Below are positions 1 to 7,654 of a stretch of DNA of 43,149 nt, piece after piece. The translations under genes were made by a program, and so were the position numbers. Every line of letters begins with the position of its first letter. Position 1 is the first letter of the stretch. The notes below the pieces were generated by a model. That model saw only the letters and a list, made by a program, of their open reading frames with translations. It ran no database searches and was not told the origin of the DNA. Source of the DNA: Oscillospiraceae bacterium (GTDB lineage Bacteria > Bacillota > Clostridia > UBA1381 > UBA9506); assembly GCA_015068855.1 (NCBI GenBank), contig SVJS01000009.1, positions 1 through 43,149 of the forward strand, in the 5' to 3' direction.

Positions 1-160
1 TATCTTAAATCCAATATGGACTTAAAATCCTGTTCAAGTCATCACTGACTTCTTGTTTTCTCATTATCCAAAATTACTCAAAGTAATTTATTAGAGCCTG
101 CTCTGTTCAATTTTCAAGGTTCTTTTTTGTCGCATTTTGCGGGCTTCCCGCGCAGGCGAC
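1..160 (-). other. Probable rRNA operon leader (16S gene lies beyond the left edge)
   Basis: Read leftward, this untranslated stretch begins with a GTCGC...GCGAC hairpin (129-160, inner GCGGG/CCCGC stem). It is followed by an AAAAAAGAACC run and the sequence CTTGAAAATTGAACAGAG, which resembles the anti-termination and processing region found before 16S genes in many Firmicutes. Further hairpins follow at 71-89, 36-51 and 5-25. No reading frame is present. The combination of a consensus promoter, this leader and no ORF suggests an rRNA operon starting off-window. The 16S gene itself is not visible, so this is an inference from family resemblance. Confidence 0.6.
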
Positions 161-166
161 TTTATT

Positions 167-195
167 ATTATACGACGAACCGACCTCTTTTGCAA
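167..195 (-). promoter_or_regulatory. Strong sigma-A promoter reading left, probably rRNA P1
   Basis: On the minus strand a -35 TTGCAA (190-195) is separated by exactly 17 bp from a perfect -10 TATAAT (167-172). The start point would lie just before the GTCGC hairpin of the leader. No coding region follows within the window. Confidence 0.75.
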
Positions 196-305
196 ATGTA
201 AAAACATCCAAAATCAGTTATTTTTTTAATTTAATGGCATAATTCTTTTATTTTCTTCGTTTTTCTTTTTAATACCTATGTTTTTCTTGGTTTTCAAAAC
301 CACAT

Positions 306-352
306 AAAAAGGACCTGTTCTGCCGGCCAACGCCGCATCACAAGTCCTTTTT
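306..352 (-). terminator. Terminator of the tcdA-topoisomerase operon
   Basis: AAAAAGGAC (306-314) pairs with GTCCTTTTT (344-352) around a GC-rich 29-nt loop. It lies just past the stop of the leftward topoisomerase gene and separates it from the downstream rRNA-type promoter. The A/T tracts on both sides could make it work in both directions. Confidence 0.7.
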
Positions 353-365
353 TTTTGTTTCTTTT

Positions 366-2546
366 TTATAAAAGCGTCATCTGTTCGCCGGGAGCATCCT
401 CGGGCTTTAAGTAAGCCCCGCGCGCCGGCAGATTACGGGTTCTGTAATAATCAAAATCCGTAATGGCCACCTCATCAAGCGCCGCCACCTTGGCTAAGAT
501 GCTGCCCTTCTTGGGTGTTAAAACCTGAACGCCCTGCGTGCTTCTCGTGGTTTTAACGGGAATCTTTGCCGTATCAAACACCAAAATCTTATTGATGTCG
601 CTCATGGCAATCAGCTCGGTATCGTGCGCCAAGAAGCGGATGTCCGCAATGGGCGACTTGGCATAATAGGCATTGGCAAGCTTCTTGCGGTTTGTTTTGG
701 TTTCGTAGCTGTTGACCGGCACCTTGGCAATTTTACCGTTTTCAAAAGCAAAGAGCATAAAGCCTTCATATTTATTAGTAATTGTCATATAAATGATTTT
801 TTCATCCTGTTCCATACCTAAAAGATTCGGCAGATATTCACCCAGAGCGCTGGCCTTGGCATCGGGCACATCATACACCTTGAGCTTATAGCAATTCTGC
901 TTATTGCTGAACAGCAGCAACTCGTCCTTGTTGGAGCCTTCATTCTCGCAGAGCATTCTGTCATCCTCTTTCAGCTTCTGGTCAGAGCTTGCACGCAGCG
1001 AAACAAGGCTGATTTTCTTCAAGTAGTTTTGCTCTGTTAAGAACACTTTAACATTATAATCCTCAATGAAGCTTTCCGCCTGCGGAAGCGCAGCATCCTC
1101 GCCCTGAATGATTTCCGTCAGGCGATCTTTGCCGTATTTTTTCATCAGCGCGGTCAGCTCGGAGATGATAACCTTCTTCATGGCCAGATTGCTACCCAGG
1201 GTTTTTTGAATGTCTGCAATCTCGCCTTTTAACTGGTCGATGTCTTCCAGGCGTTTTAAGATATATTCCTTATTCAGATGTCTCAACTTGATTTCGGCAA
1301 TGAACTCGGCCTGAATGTTATCAATCATAAAGCCCGCCATTAAGTTGGGAACAACCTCAGCTTCGGTTTTGGTATCCCGAATAATCTTAACCGCTTTATC
1401 AATATCCATCAGGATTTTTTCCAGACCCAAAAGCAAATGCAGGCGATGATTCTTTTTGTCCAGATCAAATTCCAACCGACGACGAATGCAGCCAAGGCGG
1501 AAATCGGTCCAGTGTTTTAGAATGTCACGAACGCCCAGCACCTGCGGCTTGCCGTCAATCAAAATGTTAAAGTTGCAGCTGAATGAATCCTCTAAGGGCG
1601 TTTGGCGGAACAGACGAAGCATCAGCTTCTCCGGGTCGGTGCCACGCTTTAAGTCCAACGTCAGTTTAAGACCCGACAGGTCTGTTTCATCACGCAAATC
1701 TGCAATTTCACGGATTTTACCCTGCTTAACCAGCTCAATGATTTTATCCATGATGGCTTCCACGGCTGTTGTGTAGGGAATTTCGTAAATTTCAATGCAG
1801 TTATTCTGTTTATCATAGCGATATTTGGCGCGAACCTTGAAGCTGCCGCGACCCGTTTCATAGATGGCTTTCATTTCCTCAGCATTATACACCAGCTGAC
1901 CGCCCGTTGAAAAATCGGGCGCAATCAAGGTTTCGGAAAGGTCGCAGTTTGCATCTTTCAAATAGGCAATCGTGGTTTGGCAAACCTCGTTTAAGTTAAA
2001 GGAGCAGATGTTTGACGCCATACCAACCGCAATGCCCTGATTCGGATTGACTAAAACGTTGGGAAATGCCGTGGGCAACAGCACCGGCTCTTTCATTTCG
2101 CCGTCATAGTTATCCACGAAGTCAACCGTGTTCTTATCAATGTCGCCAAAAATGTCCTGACAGATGCCGTCTAACTTAACCTCGGTGTAACGTGGTGCAG
2201 CAAAAGCCATGTCACGGGATTGCTGCATACCAAAGTTACCCTTTGAATCCACAAAAGGATGGAGCAATGCGCCGTTACCCTTGGTTAAACGAACCATGGT
2301 TTCATAAATCGCCATATCGCCGTGGGGGTTTAACTTCATGGTCTGACCCACAACGTTAGATGACTTCGTGCGCGGCCCGTTAATCAGGTTCATTTTATAC
2401 ATAGTGTATAAAAGCTTACGATGGGCAGGCTTGAAGCCGTCGATTTCGGGAATGGCACGGGAAATGATAACGCTCATGGCATAGGGCATGTAATTGGTTT
2501 CCAGCGCCTCAACTATGTTTTGTTCAATATAACGTTCCTGATTCAT
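366..2546 (-). CDS. Type IIA DNA topoisomerase subunit A (ParC/GyrA-like)
   Basis: This 726-residue protein is the DNA-breaking and rejoining subunit of a type IIA topoisomerase, which acts as a heterotetramer with a GyrB/ParE subunit. The N-terminus has the winged-helix breakage domain, with the catalytic tyrosine in AAPRYTEVKL (about residue 120). A coiled-coil and a reduced C-terminal beta-propeller follow. No GyrA box (QRRGGKG-like) is seen, so it is closer to ParC than to a true gyrase. The partner B subunit is not in the window. I place the start at the ATG at 2546, because AAGGAG lies 7 nt before it and falls inside the longer possible reading frame that starts at 2582. It follows tcdA by 37 bp in the same operon. 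The position equivalent to GyrA Ser83 is methionine. Confidence 0.88.
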   Translation of the reverse strand: MNQERYIEQNIVEALETNYMPYAMSVIISRAIPEIDGFKPAHRKLLYTMYKMNLINGPRTKSSNVVGQTMKLNPHGDMAIYETMVRLTKGNGALLHPFVDSKGNFGMQQSRDMAFAAPRYTEVKLDGICQDIFGDIDKNTVDFVDNYDGEMKEPVLLPTAFPNVLVNPNQGIAVGMASNICSFNLNEVCQTTIAYLKDANCDLSETLIAPDFSTGGQLVYNAEEMKAIYETGRGSFKVRAKYRYDKQNNCIEIYEIPYTTAVEAIMDKIIELVKQGKIREIADLRDETDLSGLKLTLDLKRGTDPEKLMLRLFRQTPLEDSFSCNFNILIDGKPQVLGVRDILKHWTDFRLGCIRRRLEFDLDKKNHRLHLLLGLEKILMDIDKAVKIIRDTKTEAEVVPNLMAGFMIDNIQAEFIAEIKLRHLNKEYILKRLEDIDQLKGEIADIQKTLGSNLAMKKVIISELTALMKKYGKDRLTEIIQGEDAALPQAESFIEDYNVKVFLTEQNYLKKISLVSLRASSDQKLKEDDRMLCENEGSNKDELLLFSNKQNCYKLKVYDVPDAKASALGEYLPNLLGMEQDEKIIYMTITNKYEGFMLFAFENGKIAKVPVNSYETKTNRKKLANAYYAKSPIADIRFLAHDTELIAMSDINKILVFDTAKIPVKTTRSTQGVQVLTPKKGSILAKVAALDEVAITDFDYYRTRNLPARGAYLKPEDAPGEQMTLL

Positions 2547-2583
2547 GGATTTCTCCTTCGTCATGGTTTTTATGGGACACAAC

Positions 2584-3288
2584 TTACAACTGTGCCAAAT
2601 CCTGCACCACCTTGGAGGCCATCAAAAGCCCCGCCGCAGGCGGCACAAAGGAAATGCTGCCGGGGGTTCGCTCCGACTCACCCTCTTGCAAAAACGACAC
2701 ATCTGTTTTGTGCGGTTTTTCCTTGGAATATACAACCGTCAGCCCCTTGCAGCCCCGTTTTTTCAGTTCCGTCCGCATCACGCGGCAGAGAGGACAAACA
2801 GAGGTTTTGAAAATGTCTTCTATTTCTAACAGCTCCGGATGAAGCTTGTTGCCCGTTCCCATGCAACTGATGACGGGAATGCCCAGGCTTTTCGCTTTCA
2901 TAATAATATCAATTTTTGCCGTTACCGTGTCGATCGCATCTACCACATAGTCAAACGCCCCTGTGATGATGTCCTCGTTCTCAGGCAGATAAAACAACTC
3001 GTGCATTGTGACACGGCAACGGGGATTGATGAGCGCAATCCGCCGCTTTGCTACCTCCACCTTGGAAAGCCCCAGCGTTTCTTCCGTGGCCAAAATCTGA
3101 CGGTTCAAGTTAGAGAGGCTGACTGCATCGTTATCCACAATCGTCAGCGCGCCAACACCGGCCCGCGCCAGCGCTTCTGCTGCCATGCCGCCGACGCCGC
3201 CTAAGCCGAACAAAAGAACATGGGCATTTTGCAGTTTTTCCATCGCTTCACGGCCCAGTAACATATAGCTGCGGGCAAACCGTTCCAT
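2584..3288 (-). CDS. tcdA: tRNA threonylcarbamoyladenosine dehydratase (ThiF/E1-like)
   Basis: The 234-residue protein belongs to the ThiF/MoeB/E1 superfamily and matches TcdA (CsdL). TcdA uses ATP to cyclise the t6A base at position 37 of ANN-decoding tRNAs. The Rossmann ATP-binding loop GLGGVGG is at about residue 28. The adenylation residues DNDAVSLSNLNRQ follow, and a CPLCR motif lies near residue 165. The length is normal for the family. It is the first gene of a leftward operon with the topoisomerase gene. Its own promoter is at 3365-3393. The ribosome binding site (GAAAGGAA) is somewhat far from the ATG. Confidence 0.9.
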   Translation of the reverse strand: MERFARSYMLLGREAMEKLQNAHVLLFGLGGVGGMAAEALARAGVGALTIVDNDAVSLSNLNRQILATEETLGLSKVEVAKRRIALINPRCRVTMHELFYLPENEDIITGAFDYVVDAIDTVTAKIDIIMKAKSLGIPVISCMGTGNKLHPELLEIEDIFKTSVCPLCRVMRTELKKRGCKGLTVVYSKEKPHKTDVSFLQEGESERTPGSISFVPPAAGLLMASKVVQDLAQL

Positions 3289-3364
3289 CTACGCTCACAT
3301 TCCTTTCAAACGATCGTCTGTTTCTTCCTATATAATAGGTACATATTTTTTCCATACACATCAT

Positions 3365-3393
3365 ATTGTATCACAAAAAGTTATCCTCGTCAA
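3365..3393 (-). promoter_or_regulatory. Sigma-A promoter of tcdA
   Basis: Minus-strand TTGACG (3388-3393), 17 bp, then TACAAT (3365-3370), about 75 nt before the tcdA start. It is arranged back to back with the rightward promoter at 3477-3505. Confidence 0.7.
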
Positions 3394-3476
3394 TTTGTAG
3401 TGTAAATTTTTATTTTCTTTTTTGGTTGCGCTCCTCCGTGCCCTGCCCACGCACCATGCATTTTTACGCCAACATC

Positions 3477-3505
3477 TTGCAAATATACGGTATATATGGT
3501 ACAAT
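3477..3505 (+). promoter_or_regulatory. Sigma-A promoter of the UPF0340-uppP operon
   Basis: TTGCAA (3477-3482), 17 bp, then TACAAT (3500-3505), about 50 nt before the first gene. No other promoter is evident before uppP. Confidence 0.7.
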
Positions 3506-3557
3506 AAAAGCAAGGAAGAAAACTGTCTTAACAGAGCAGAGAAAGAAGGCATGACAT

Positions 3558-4109
3558 ATGTATGAAACGATTAAGGACGAAGCAAAAAAAATCGTTCTGG
3601 AATTAATTGAGGCCGCAGGGCTTACGGCAGGCGACCTGCTCGTTGTGGGTTGCTCCACCAGCGAGGTTGTGGGCAAGCGCATCGGCAAGGGCTCTGACTT
3701 TGATGCCGCCTGCGCCCTTTGGGAGGGCATTTACCCCACCGTTACGGACAAGGGCATTTACCTTGCTGCCCAGTGCTGCGAGCACTTAAACCGCGCCGTT
3801 ATCATTGAGTCCGAGGCGGCTGAGAAGTTTGGCTATGAGCCTGTTAATGTGGTCCCCCAGCCCAAGGCCGGCGGTTCCTTTGCCACAGCGGTATATGGGC
3901 ACATGAAGCATCCCGTGGCGGTTGAGGGCGTTCGCGCAAAAGCCGGCCTCGATATCGGTGGCACCTTGATTGGTATGCAGTTAAAAGCAGTTGCCGTGCC
4001 GCTTCGTCTGTCTGTTGACACACTCGGCAAGGCACGCATCCTCTGCGCACGCACACGCCCGAAGTTTGTGGGCGGCAGCCGCGCGCAGTATGATGACTCT
4101 TTGTTGTAA
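3558..4109 (+). CDS. UPF0340 / TIGR01440 family protein (YwlG-like)
   Basis: This 183-residue protein matches the conserved Firmicutes family UPF0340 (TIGR01440, B. subtilis YwlG), whose biochemical role is not established. Recognisable family segments are VVGCSTSEVVGKRIGK near the N-terminus, AAQCCEHLNRA in the middle, VDTLGKARILCARTRPK near the C-terminus and a glycine-rich GLDIGGTLIGM stretch. The length is typical. The start ATG has AGAAGG 8 nt upstream. It heads a rightward cluster with a cytidylate-kinase-like gene and uppP. The neighbours give no clear clue to function. Confidence 0.85.
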   Translation: MYETIKDEAKKIVLELIEAAGLTAGDLLVVGCSTSEVVGKRIGKGSDFDAACALWEGIYPTVTDKGIYLAAQCCEHLNRAVIIESEAAEKFGYEPVNVVPQPKAGGSFATAVYGHMKHPVAVEGVRAKAGLDIGGTLIGMQLKAVAVPLRLSVDTLGKARILCARTRPKFVGGSRAQYDDSLL

Positions 4110-4158
4110 TAGTTCCCGCAGAAGTAACATATAGTACAGTTGAACAGGAGGCGCAAAT

Positions 4159-4794
4159 ATGAACACAATTATTACCATTGGCAGACAGTTTGGCAGCGGC
4201 GGTCACGAAATTGCAAAAACCCTGTCCCAAACTCTTGACATCCCCTTATATGATAAGGAGCTGATTACCGAAGCCGCCAAAAAAAGCGGCTTGCATGAAA
4301 ATCTGTTCAAAAATGCAGAAGAACGTGACAGCTTCAGTTTTCTGTATTCTGTCGCCACAGGTGCTTATAGCGTTGCCTCCGGCATGGGCGGCTCCGGTCT
4401 GATTGATGTGCATGACAGCGTTTTTCACGCGCAGGCCGACGCCATCTCCGAGTTTGCCAAGCGCGGCCCCTGCGTGTTTGTCGGCCGTGCCGCAGACTAT
4501 GTTTTAGGCGATTGGCCCAACTGCCTGCGCATTTTTATCCACGGCGATTTGCATGTTCGCACCGAGCGCATCAGCCGTCTCTACGGACTCGGCCCAAAGG
4601 AAGCCGGCGCGCTGATTCAGAAAACGGATAAAAAACGAGCTAATTTCTATCAATATTACACCGGTCAGAAATGGAGCAACCTGCAAAACTATGATTTGTG
4701 CTTAAACAGCTCAAAGCTGGGCGTTGCCGGCTGCGCCGACACCATTTTGACCTATCTTAAACAAATGGAGGCTACCGCTTGTGGAATGGATTAA
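4159..4794 (+). CDS. Cytidylate kinase-like family protein
   Basis: The 211-residue protein begins with ITIGRQFGSGG, a P-loop variant typical of the cytidylate-kinase-like family common in Clostridia. These proteins are related to CMP kinase but usually co-exist with a genuine Cmk, so the nucleoside substrate is uncertain. A basic lid segment (KTDKKRANFYQYYTG, near residue 155) and the R-rich RTERISRLYGL region support a nucleotide or phosphoryl transfer role. A good ribosome binding site (CAGGAGG) precedes the ATG. The end overlaps the uppP start by 14 bp, implying coupled translation. Confidence 0.82.
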   Translation: MNTIITIGRQFGSGGHEIAKTLSQTLDIPLYDKELITEAAKKSGLHENLFKNAEERDSFSFLYSVATGAYSVASGMGGSGLIDVHDSVFHAQADAISEFAKRGPCVFVGRAADYVLGDWPNCLRIFIHGDLHVRTERISRLYGLGPKEAGALIQKTDKKRANFYQYYTGQKWSNLQNYDLCLNSSKLGVAGCADTILTYLKQMEATACGMD

Positions 4795-5584
4795 AACAAT
4801 TCTGTTAGGCATCATCGAAGGCATTTCCGAATGGCTTCCCATCAGCTCGACAGGGCACATGATTTTGGCCAACGAACTGATGAAAACAAAAGATAGCTTT
4901 TTAACAACCGATGTGTTTTTGTATGTCATCCAGCTGGGCGCCATTTTAGCGATTGTGACCTTATATTTTCACAAGCTGAACCCCTTTGCCCCGTCCAAAT
5001 CCAAGGCGGAGAAACGGGCAACGTGGTCCATGTGGTTCAAGGTGGCTGTGGCCTGCCTGCCCGCTGTTGTTACAGGCCTTTTGCTCAATGACTTTATGGA
5101 AAATTTTGAAAACCCCTGGGTCATCAGCACAACGCTGATTCTCTACGGCATCGCCTTTCTCTTTATTGAGCGGAAAAACCGCACGGCGCTCGTGACGGAT
5201 ATGAACTCTATGACCTATAAAACCGCGCTTTTGATTGGTTTATTCCAGGCGCTCTCCGTTGTGCCGGGCACATCCCGTTCCGGCGCCACCATTTTGGGTG
5301 CGATTTTACTGGGAACCTCGCGCAGCGTTGCCGCTGAATTTTCCTTCTTCCTGGCTATTCCCGTTATGTTTGGTGCCAGCCTGCTGAAACTGGTGACTAA
5401 TGACTATGTGATGAATGGCGCTGAGTGGGGTCTTCTACTTTTAGGCATGGCTGTTGCGTATCTGGTTTCCATTGCCGCCGTCCGTTTCCTGACCGACTAT
5501 GTTAAGAACCATGACTTTAAGGCGTTTGGCTGGTATCGGATTGTTTTAGGCGTCTTGGTTATATTGTTTTTCTTATTTGTCTAA
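4781..5584 (+). CDS. uppP: Undecaprenyl-diphosphatase UppP (BacA family)
   Basis: This 267-residue polytopic membrane enzyme dephosphorylates undecaprenyl pyrophosphate, recycling the lipid carrier for peptidoglycan and other wall polymers. Over-expression of the family gives bacitracin resistance. The family signatures are present: EGISEWLPISSTGHM near the N-terminus and PGTSRSGATI near residue 160, with about seven or eight hydrophobic segments. The start is a GTG at 4781 with GGAGG 9 nt upstream, inside the end of the preceding gene. A very long hairpin terminator follows. Confidence 0.95.
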   Translation: MEWIKTILLGIIEGISEWLPISSTGHMILANELMKTKDSFLTTDVFLYVIQLGAILAIVTLYFHKLNPFAPSKSKAEKRATWSMWFKVAVACLPAVVTGLLLNDFMENFENPWVISTTLILYGIAFLFIERKNRTALVTDMNSMTYKTALLIGLFQALSVVPGTSRSGATILGAILLGTSRSVAAEFSFFLAIPVMFGASLLKLVTNDYVMNGAEWGLLLLGMAVAYLVSIAAVRFLTDYVKNHDFKAFGWYRIVLGVLVILFFLFV

Positions 5585-5593
5585 AAAGATATA

Positions 5594-5642
5594 AAAAAGG
5601 AGCTGTAGCAAAATGCATTTCATTTTGCTACAGCTCCTTTTT
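5594..5642 (+). terminator. Terminator of uppP, 22-bp perfect hairpin
   Basis: AAAAAGGAGCTGTAGCAAAA... (5594-5615) pairs perfectly with 5621-5642 around a 5-nt loop, ending in TTTTT. The upper part of the stem also forms the left end of the terminal-repeat element described separately. Confidence 0.85.
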
Positions 5643-5903
5643 GGGCTGGACGAAAAATAGCGCAGATTGGACAAACTGAGCAAAAACAAGGCTATGCCTT
5701 GTTTTTGGTTACCCGAAGGCGTACGATGGTACGCTAAGAGGCGAAGTTTGTTCGAAACACAAGGCAACAAAAGTAAAAGAAATTCGTCAAACGACGAATT
5801 TCTTCCTTGAAATTTATAGTATGTTCTCTCTACTCGGGCGATGCATACGCATGATTATGTGATTCACTTGCCTTGCGTGGTGTGCGCATTTTGCTACAGC
5901 CCC
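5599..5903. mobile_element. MITE-like element with 20-bp terminal inverted repeats
   Basis: The left end GGAGCTGTAGCAAAATGCAT (5599-5618) and the inverted right end (5884-5903) agree at 17 of 20 positions. Between them lie about 265 bp without a convincing gene. This part holds four hairpins: 5594-5642; a CAAAAACAAGGC/GCCTTGTTTTTG stem around 5680-5706; GCGTAC/GTACGC at about 5719-5734; and AAGAAATTCGTC/GACGAATTTCTT around 5777-5804. The ends resemble terminal repeats of transposon-derived miniature elements. No transposase is present and no clear target duplication is seen. Confidence 0.5.
5643..5747. repeat. 105-bp structured repeat, copy 1
   Basis: This stretch matches 17658-17762 at about 90 of 105 positions with no gaps. 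Both copies start directly after a terminator hairpin at the end of a rightward operon. Two internal hairpins are kept in both copies although their loops differ. The leftward strand carries a matching short open frame in both copies (peptide core TPSGNQKQG), but I regard that as incidental. Confidence 0.75.
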
Positions 5904-5908
5904 ATTTT

Positions 5909-6421
5909 TTATTCTGCTTTCATGAATGCCTTGACAATTTCGCCGATATAAACCGAGTGAAAATCCGCCCCGGGATACATTTCCTGCACAATTTCCGGAG
6001 ACAAAATCCCCTCCGGCTTAATCGTATCAACATAGAGCTTTTTGCATAAAAGCACCAAATTCCCCTCACGGAAGTAGGGCGCGCCCTCTGCGTGCTCCAC
6101 CGACAGCCCCGCTTTTTCAATTTTATCCTCATCGCGCCCGCTGACACGGCCAAAATAAGAAAGGGTTTTGCGATACTCCTCTGTAAAGAACGTCAGCGAA
6201 AACCGCTCGGATGCATCGATGAACTCTTTGGTGTAACGCTGGGGACGAATGAAACAGAAGCTGACAGGCTTGTTCCATAAAACCCCGATGCCGCCCCAGG
6301 ACGCCGTCATGGCGTTGGTTTTGCCCTCCTTCTCAGCGGCAATCAGCATCCAATCCTTTCCTATCATGGAAAAGGCATTTGTTTCAATTTGCTCCGGGGA
6401 AATTTCAAACCACTTACTCAT
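5909..6421 (-). CDS. Flavin reductase family protein (FMN-binding split barrel)
   Basis: The 170-residue protein fits the flavin reductase-like domain family, which binds FMN in a split beta-barrel. Supporting segments are NAMTASWGGIGVLWNKP (residues about 35-52), FIRPQRYTKEFID (about 57-70) and the SGRDEDKIEKAG region, all typical of clostridial members. The electron acceptor is not predictable. The start has AAAGGAG 9 nt upstream. It lies 33 bp after spmB with no promoter visible between, so it is probably read from the spmAB transcript. Its stop abuts the right end of the MITE-like repeat. Confidence 0.85.
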   Translation of the reverse strand: MSKWFEISPEQIETNAFSMIGKDWMLIAAEKEGKTNAMTASWGGIGVLWNKPVSFCFIRPQRYTKEFIDASERFSLTFFTEEYRKTLSYFGRVSGRDEDKIEKAGLSVEHAEGAPYFREGNLVLLCKKLYVDTIKPEGILSPEIVQEMYPGADFHSVYIGEIVKAFMKAE

Positions 6422-6454
6422 ATCTTACTCTCCTTTATCGCACAAAAGCGTCTT

Positions 6455-6982
6455 TTATGTTCCATAAATCAGGGTGCAAAGATACACCCCCGCCAAAAAC
6501 CCTGTTGCATCCGCCAACAGTGCCGCAGGCACCGTGTGGCGGGACTTTTCTACACTCACGGCACCGTAATACACCGCCAGAGTATAAAAGGTTGTTTCCG
6601 TGGAGCCCATAATCACTGAGGCCATGCGACCCACCAGCGAATCCGGCCCCATTTCTTTGAAAATATCGTTGACCAGCGCCAGTGACCCGCTGCCTGAAAT
6701 GGGCCTTAAAATCCCGAGGGGCAAAAGCGGAGCCGGAATGGACAGCGCTTCCGTCACGGGTGCTAAAAGATGCGTTATAAAAGAAAGCGCACCCGAAGCC
6801 CGAAACAGGCTGATAGCAACAATCAGGCCCACCAGCGTGGGCAAAATTCCGAACAGACTTTTCATGCCGGCTGTTCCGCCTGCTAAAAAAGCATCAAAAA
6901 TATTCACTCGGCGGTATAGACCATAGCCGATGATGATGACCATAACCAGCGGAATAACAACAGCCGAAAGCGTTCTTGTCAC
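6455..6982 (-). CDS. spmB: Spore maturation protein B
   Basis: This 175-residue membrane protein carries the nucleoside-recognition (Gate) domain of SpmB, which with SpmA affects dehydration of the spore core in B. subtilis. Segments such as PISGSGSLALVNDIFKE and ASVIMGSTETTFYTLAVY are characteristic. I choose the GTG at 6982 as start. It overlaps the spmA stop in a GTGA arrangement, is preceded by AAGGAAGGGGG, and gives the usual family length; a longer frame runs back into spmA. The pair is presumably translationally coupled. Confidence 0.92.
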   Translation of the reverse strand: MTRTLSAVVIPLVMVIIIGYGLYRRVNIFDAFLAGGTAGMKSLFGILPTLVGLIVAISLFRASGALSFITHLLAPVTEALSIPAPLLPLGILRPISGSGSLALVNDIFKEMGPDSLVGRMASVIMGSTETTFYTLAVYYGAVSVEKSRHTVPAALLADATGFLAGVYLCTLIYGT

Positions 6983-7569
6983 CGTGTCCGCCCCCTTCCT
7001 TTGCGCGCCATCCATTTGGCTGCCATAACGCCGACCAAAAGAGCCGAAACAGAGCAAATCCAGACCGGCAAAATGATGCCAAACGGGTCCTCTGAGCCCG
7101 CCGCAGCGCGGAGCGTCAAAAGCGTTGTGGGGAGCAGGCTGATGGAGGCTGTGTTAATCACAACAAACATGCACATTTCATCTGTCGCCCGCCCTTTATC
7201 GGGGTTTAGCTTATCAAGCTCTTTCATAGCCACAAGCCCTAATGGCGTTGCGGCGTTGGAAAGACCCAAAAAATTAGCGGTCATATTCATAACAATGGCC
7301 GCCATGGCAGGGCTCTCCGGAGAAAGACCGGGAAAAATTCGTTTTGTCAGGGGACGAATGAGCCGCGCCAGCTTCTCTGTCAGCTCCGCTCGGCGGGCAA
7401 TTTCTAGCAGGCCCGACCAAAAACACATCATGCCCAAAAGCTCAAAGGACATAACAACGGCATTTTGCGCACTTTCCATCACAGTTTTTGAAAGCAGCTC
7501 TGCCTTGCCGCCCAGCGAACCGAACACAACGGAAAGCAAAATCATACCGCCCCAAACATAGCTCATCAT
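6979..7569 (-). CDS. spmA: Spore maturation protein A
   Basis: The roughly 196-residue membrane protein matches SpmA, the partner of SpmB. The Gate-domain segments FWSGLLEIARRAELTEKLA, GLSNAATPLGL and FVVINTASISLLPTT are typical. The ATG at 7569 is chosen because GAGGTG lies just upstream; a GTG nine bases earlier falls inside that ribosome binding site. In B. subtilis the operon is transcribed by sigma-E in the mother cell. A possible sigma-E-type promoter lies at 7588-7616. Confidence 0.92.
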   Translation of the reverse strand: MMSYVWGGMILLSVVFGSLGGKAELLSKTVMESAQNAVVMSFELLGMMCFWSGLLEIARRAELTEKLARLIRPLTKRIFPGLSPESPAMAAIVMNMTANFLGLSNAATPLGLVAMKELDKLNPDKGRATDEMCMFVVINTASISLLPTTLLTLRAAAGSEDPFGIILPVWICSVSALLVGVMAAKWMARKGRGRTR

Positions 7570-7587
7570 AGGCTTCACCTCTGTATC

Positions 7588-7616
7588 ACTTTATGAATAC
7601 AGGCCATGAGATATGA
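7588..7616 (-). promoter_or_regulatory. Possible sigma-E-type promoter of spmAB
   Basis: On the minus strand TCATATC (7610-7616) and CATAAAGT (7588-7595) are separated by 14 bp. They resemble the sigma-E elements known from B. subtilis. The predicted leader would be very short, so this remains tentative. Confidence 0.3.
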
Positions 7617-7654
7617 GCCTTGGGGCGGTAAATTTATTGGCTATGTCTCTTTCT

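Noticed and set aside
5573-5770. Leftward open frame in the repeat, matching a frame at 17258-17752 (TPSGNQKQG core)
   Set aside because: The two frames agree only because the DNA repeat is shared; hairpins explain the conservation better and no ribosome binding site is present.
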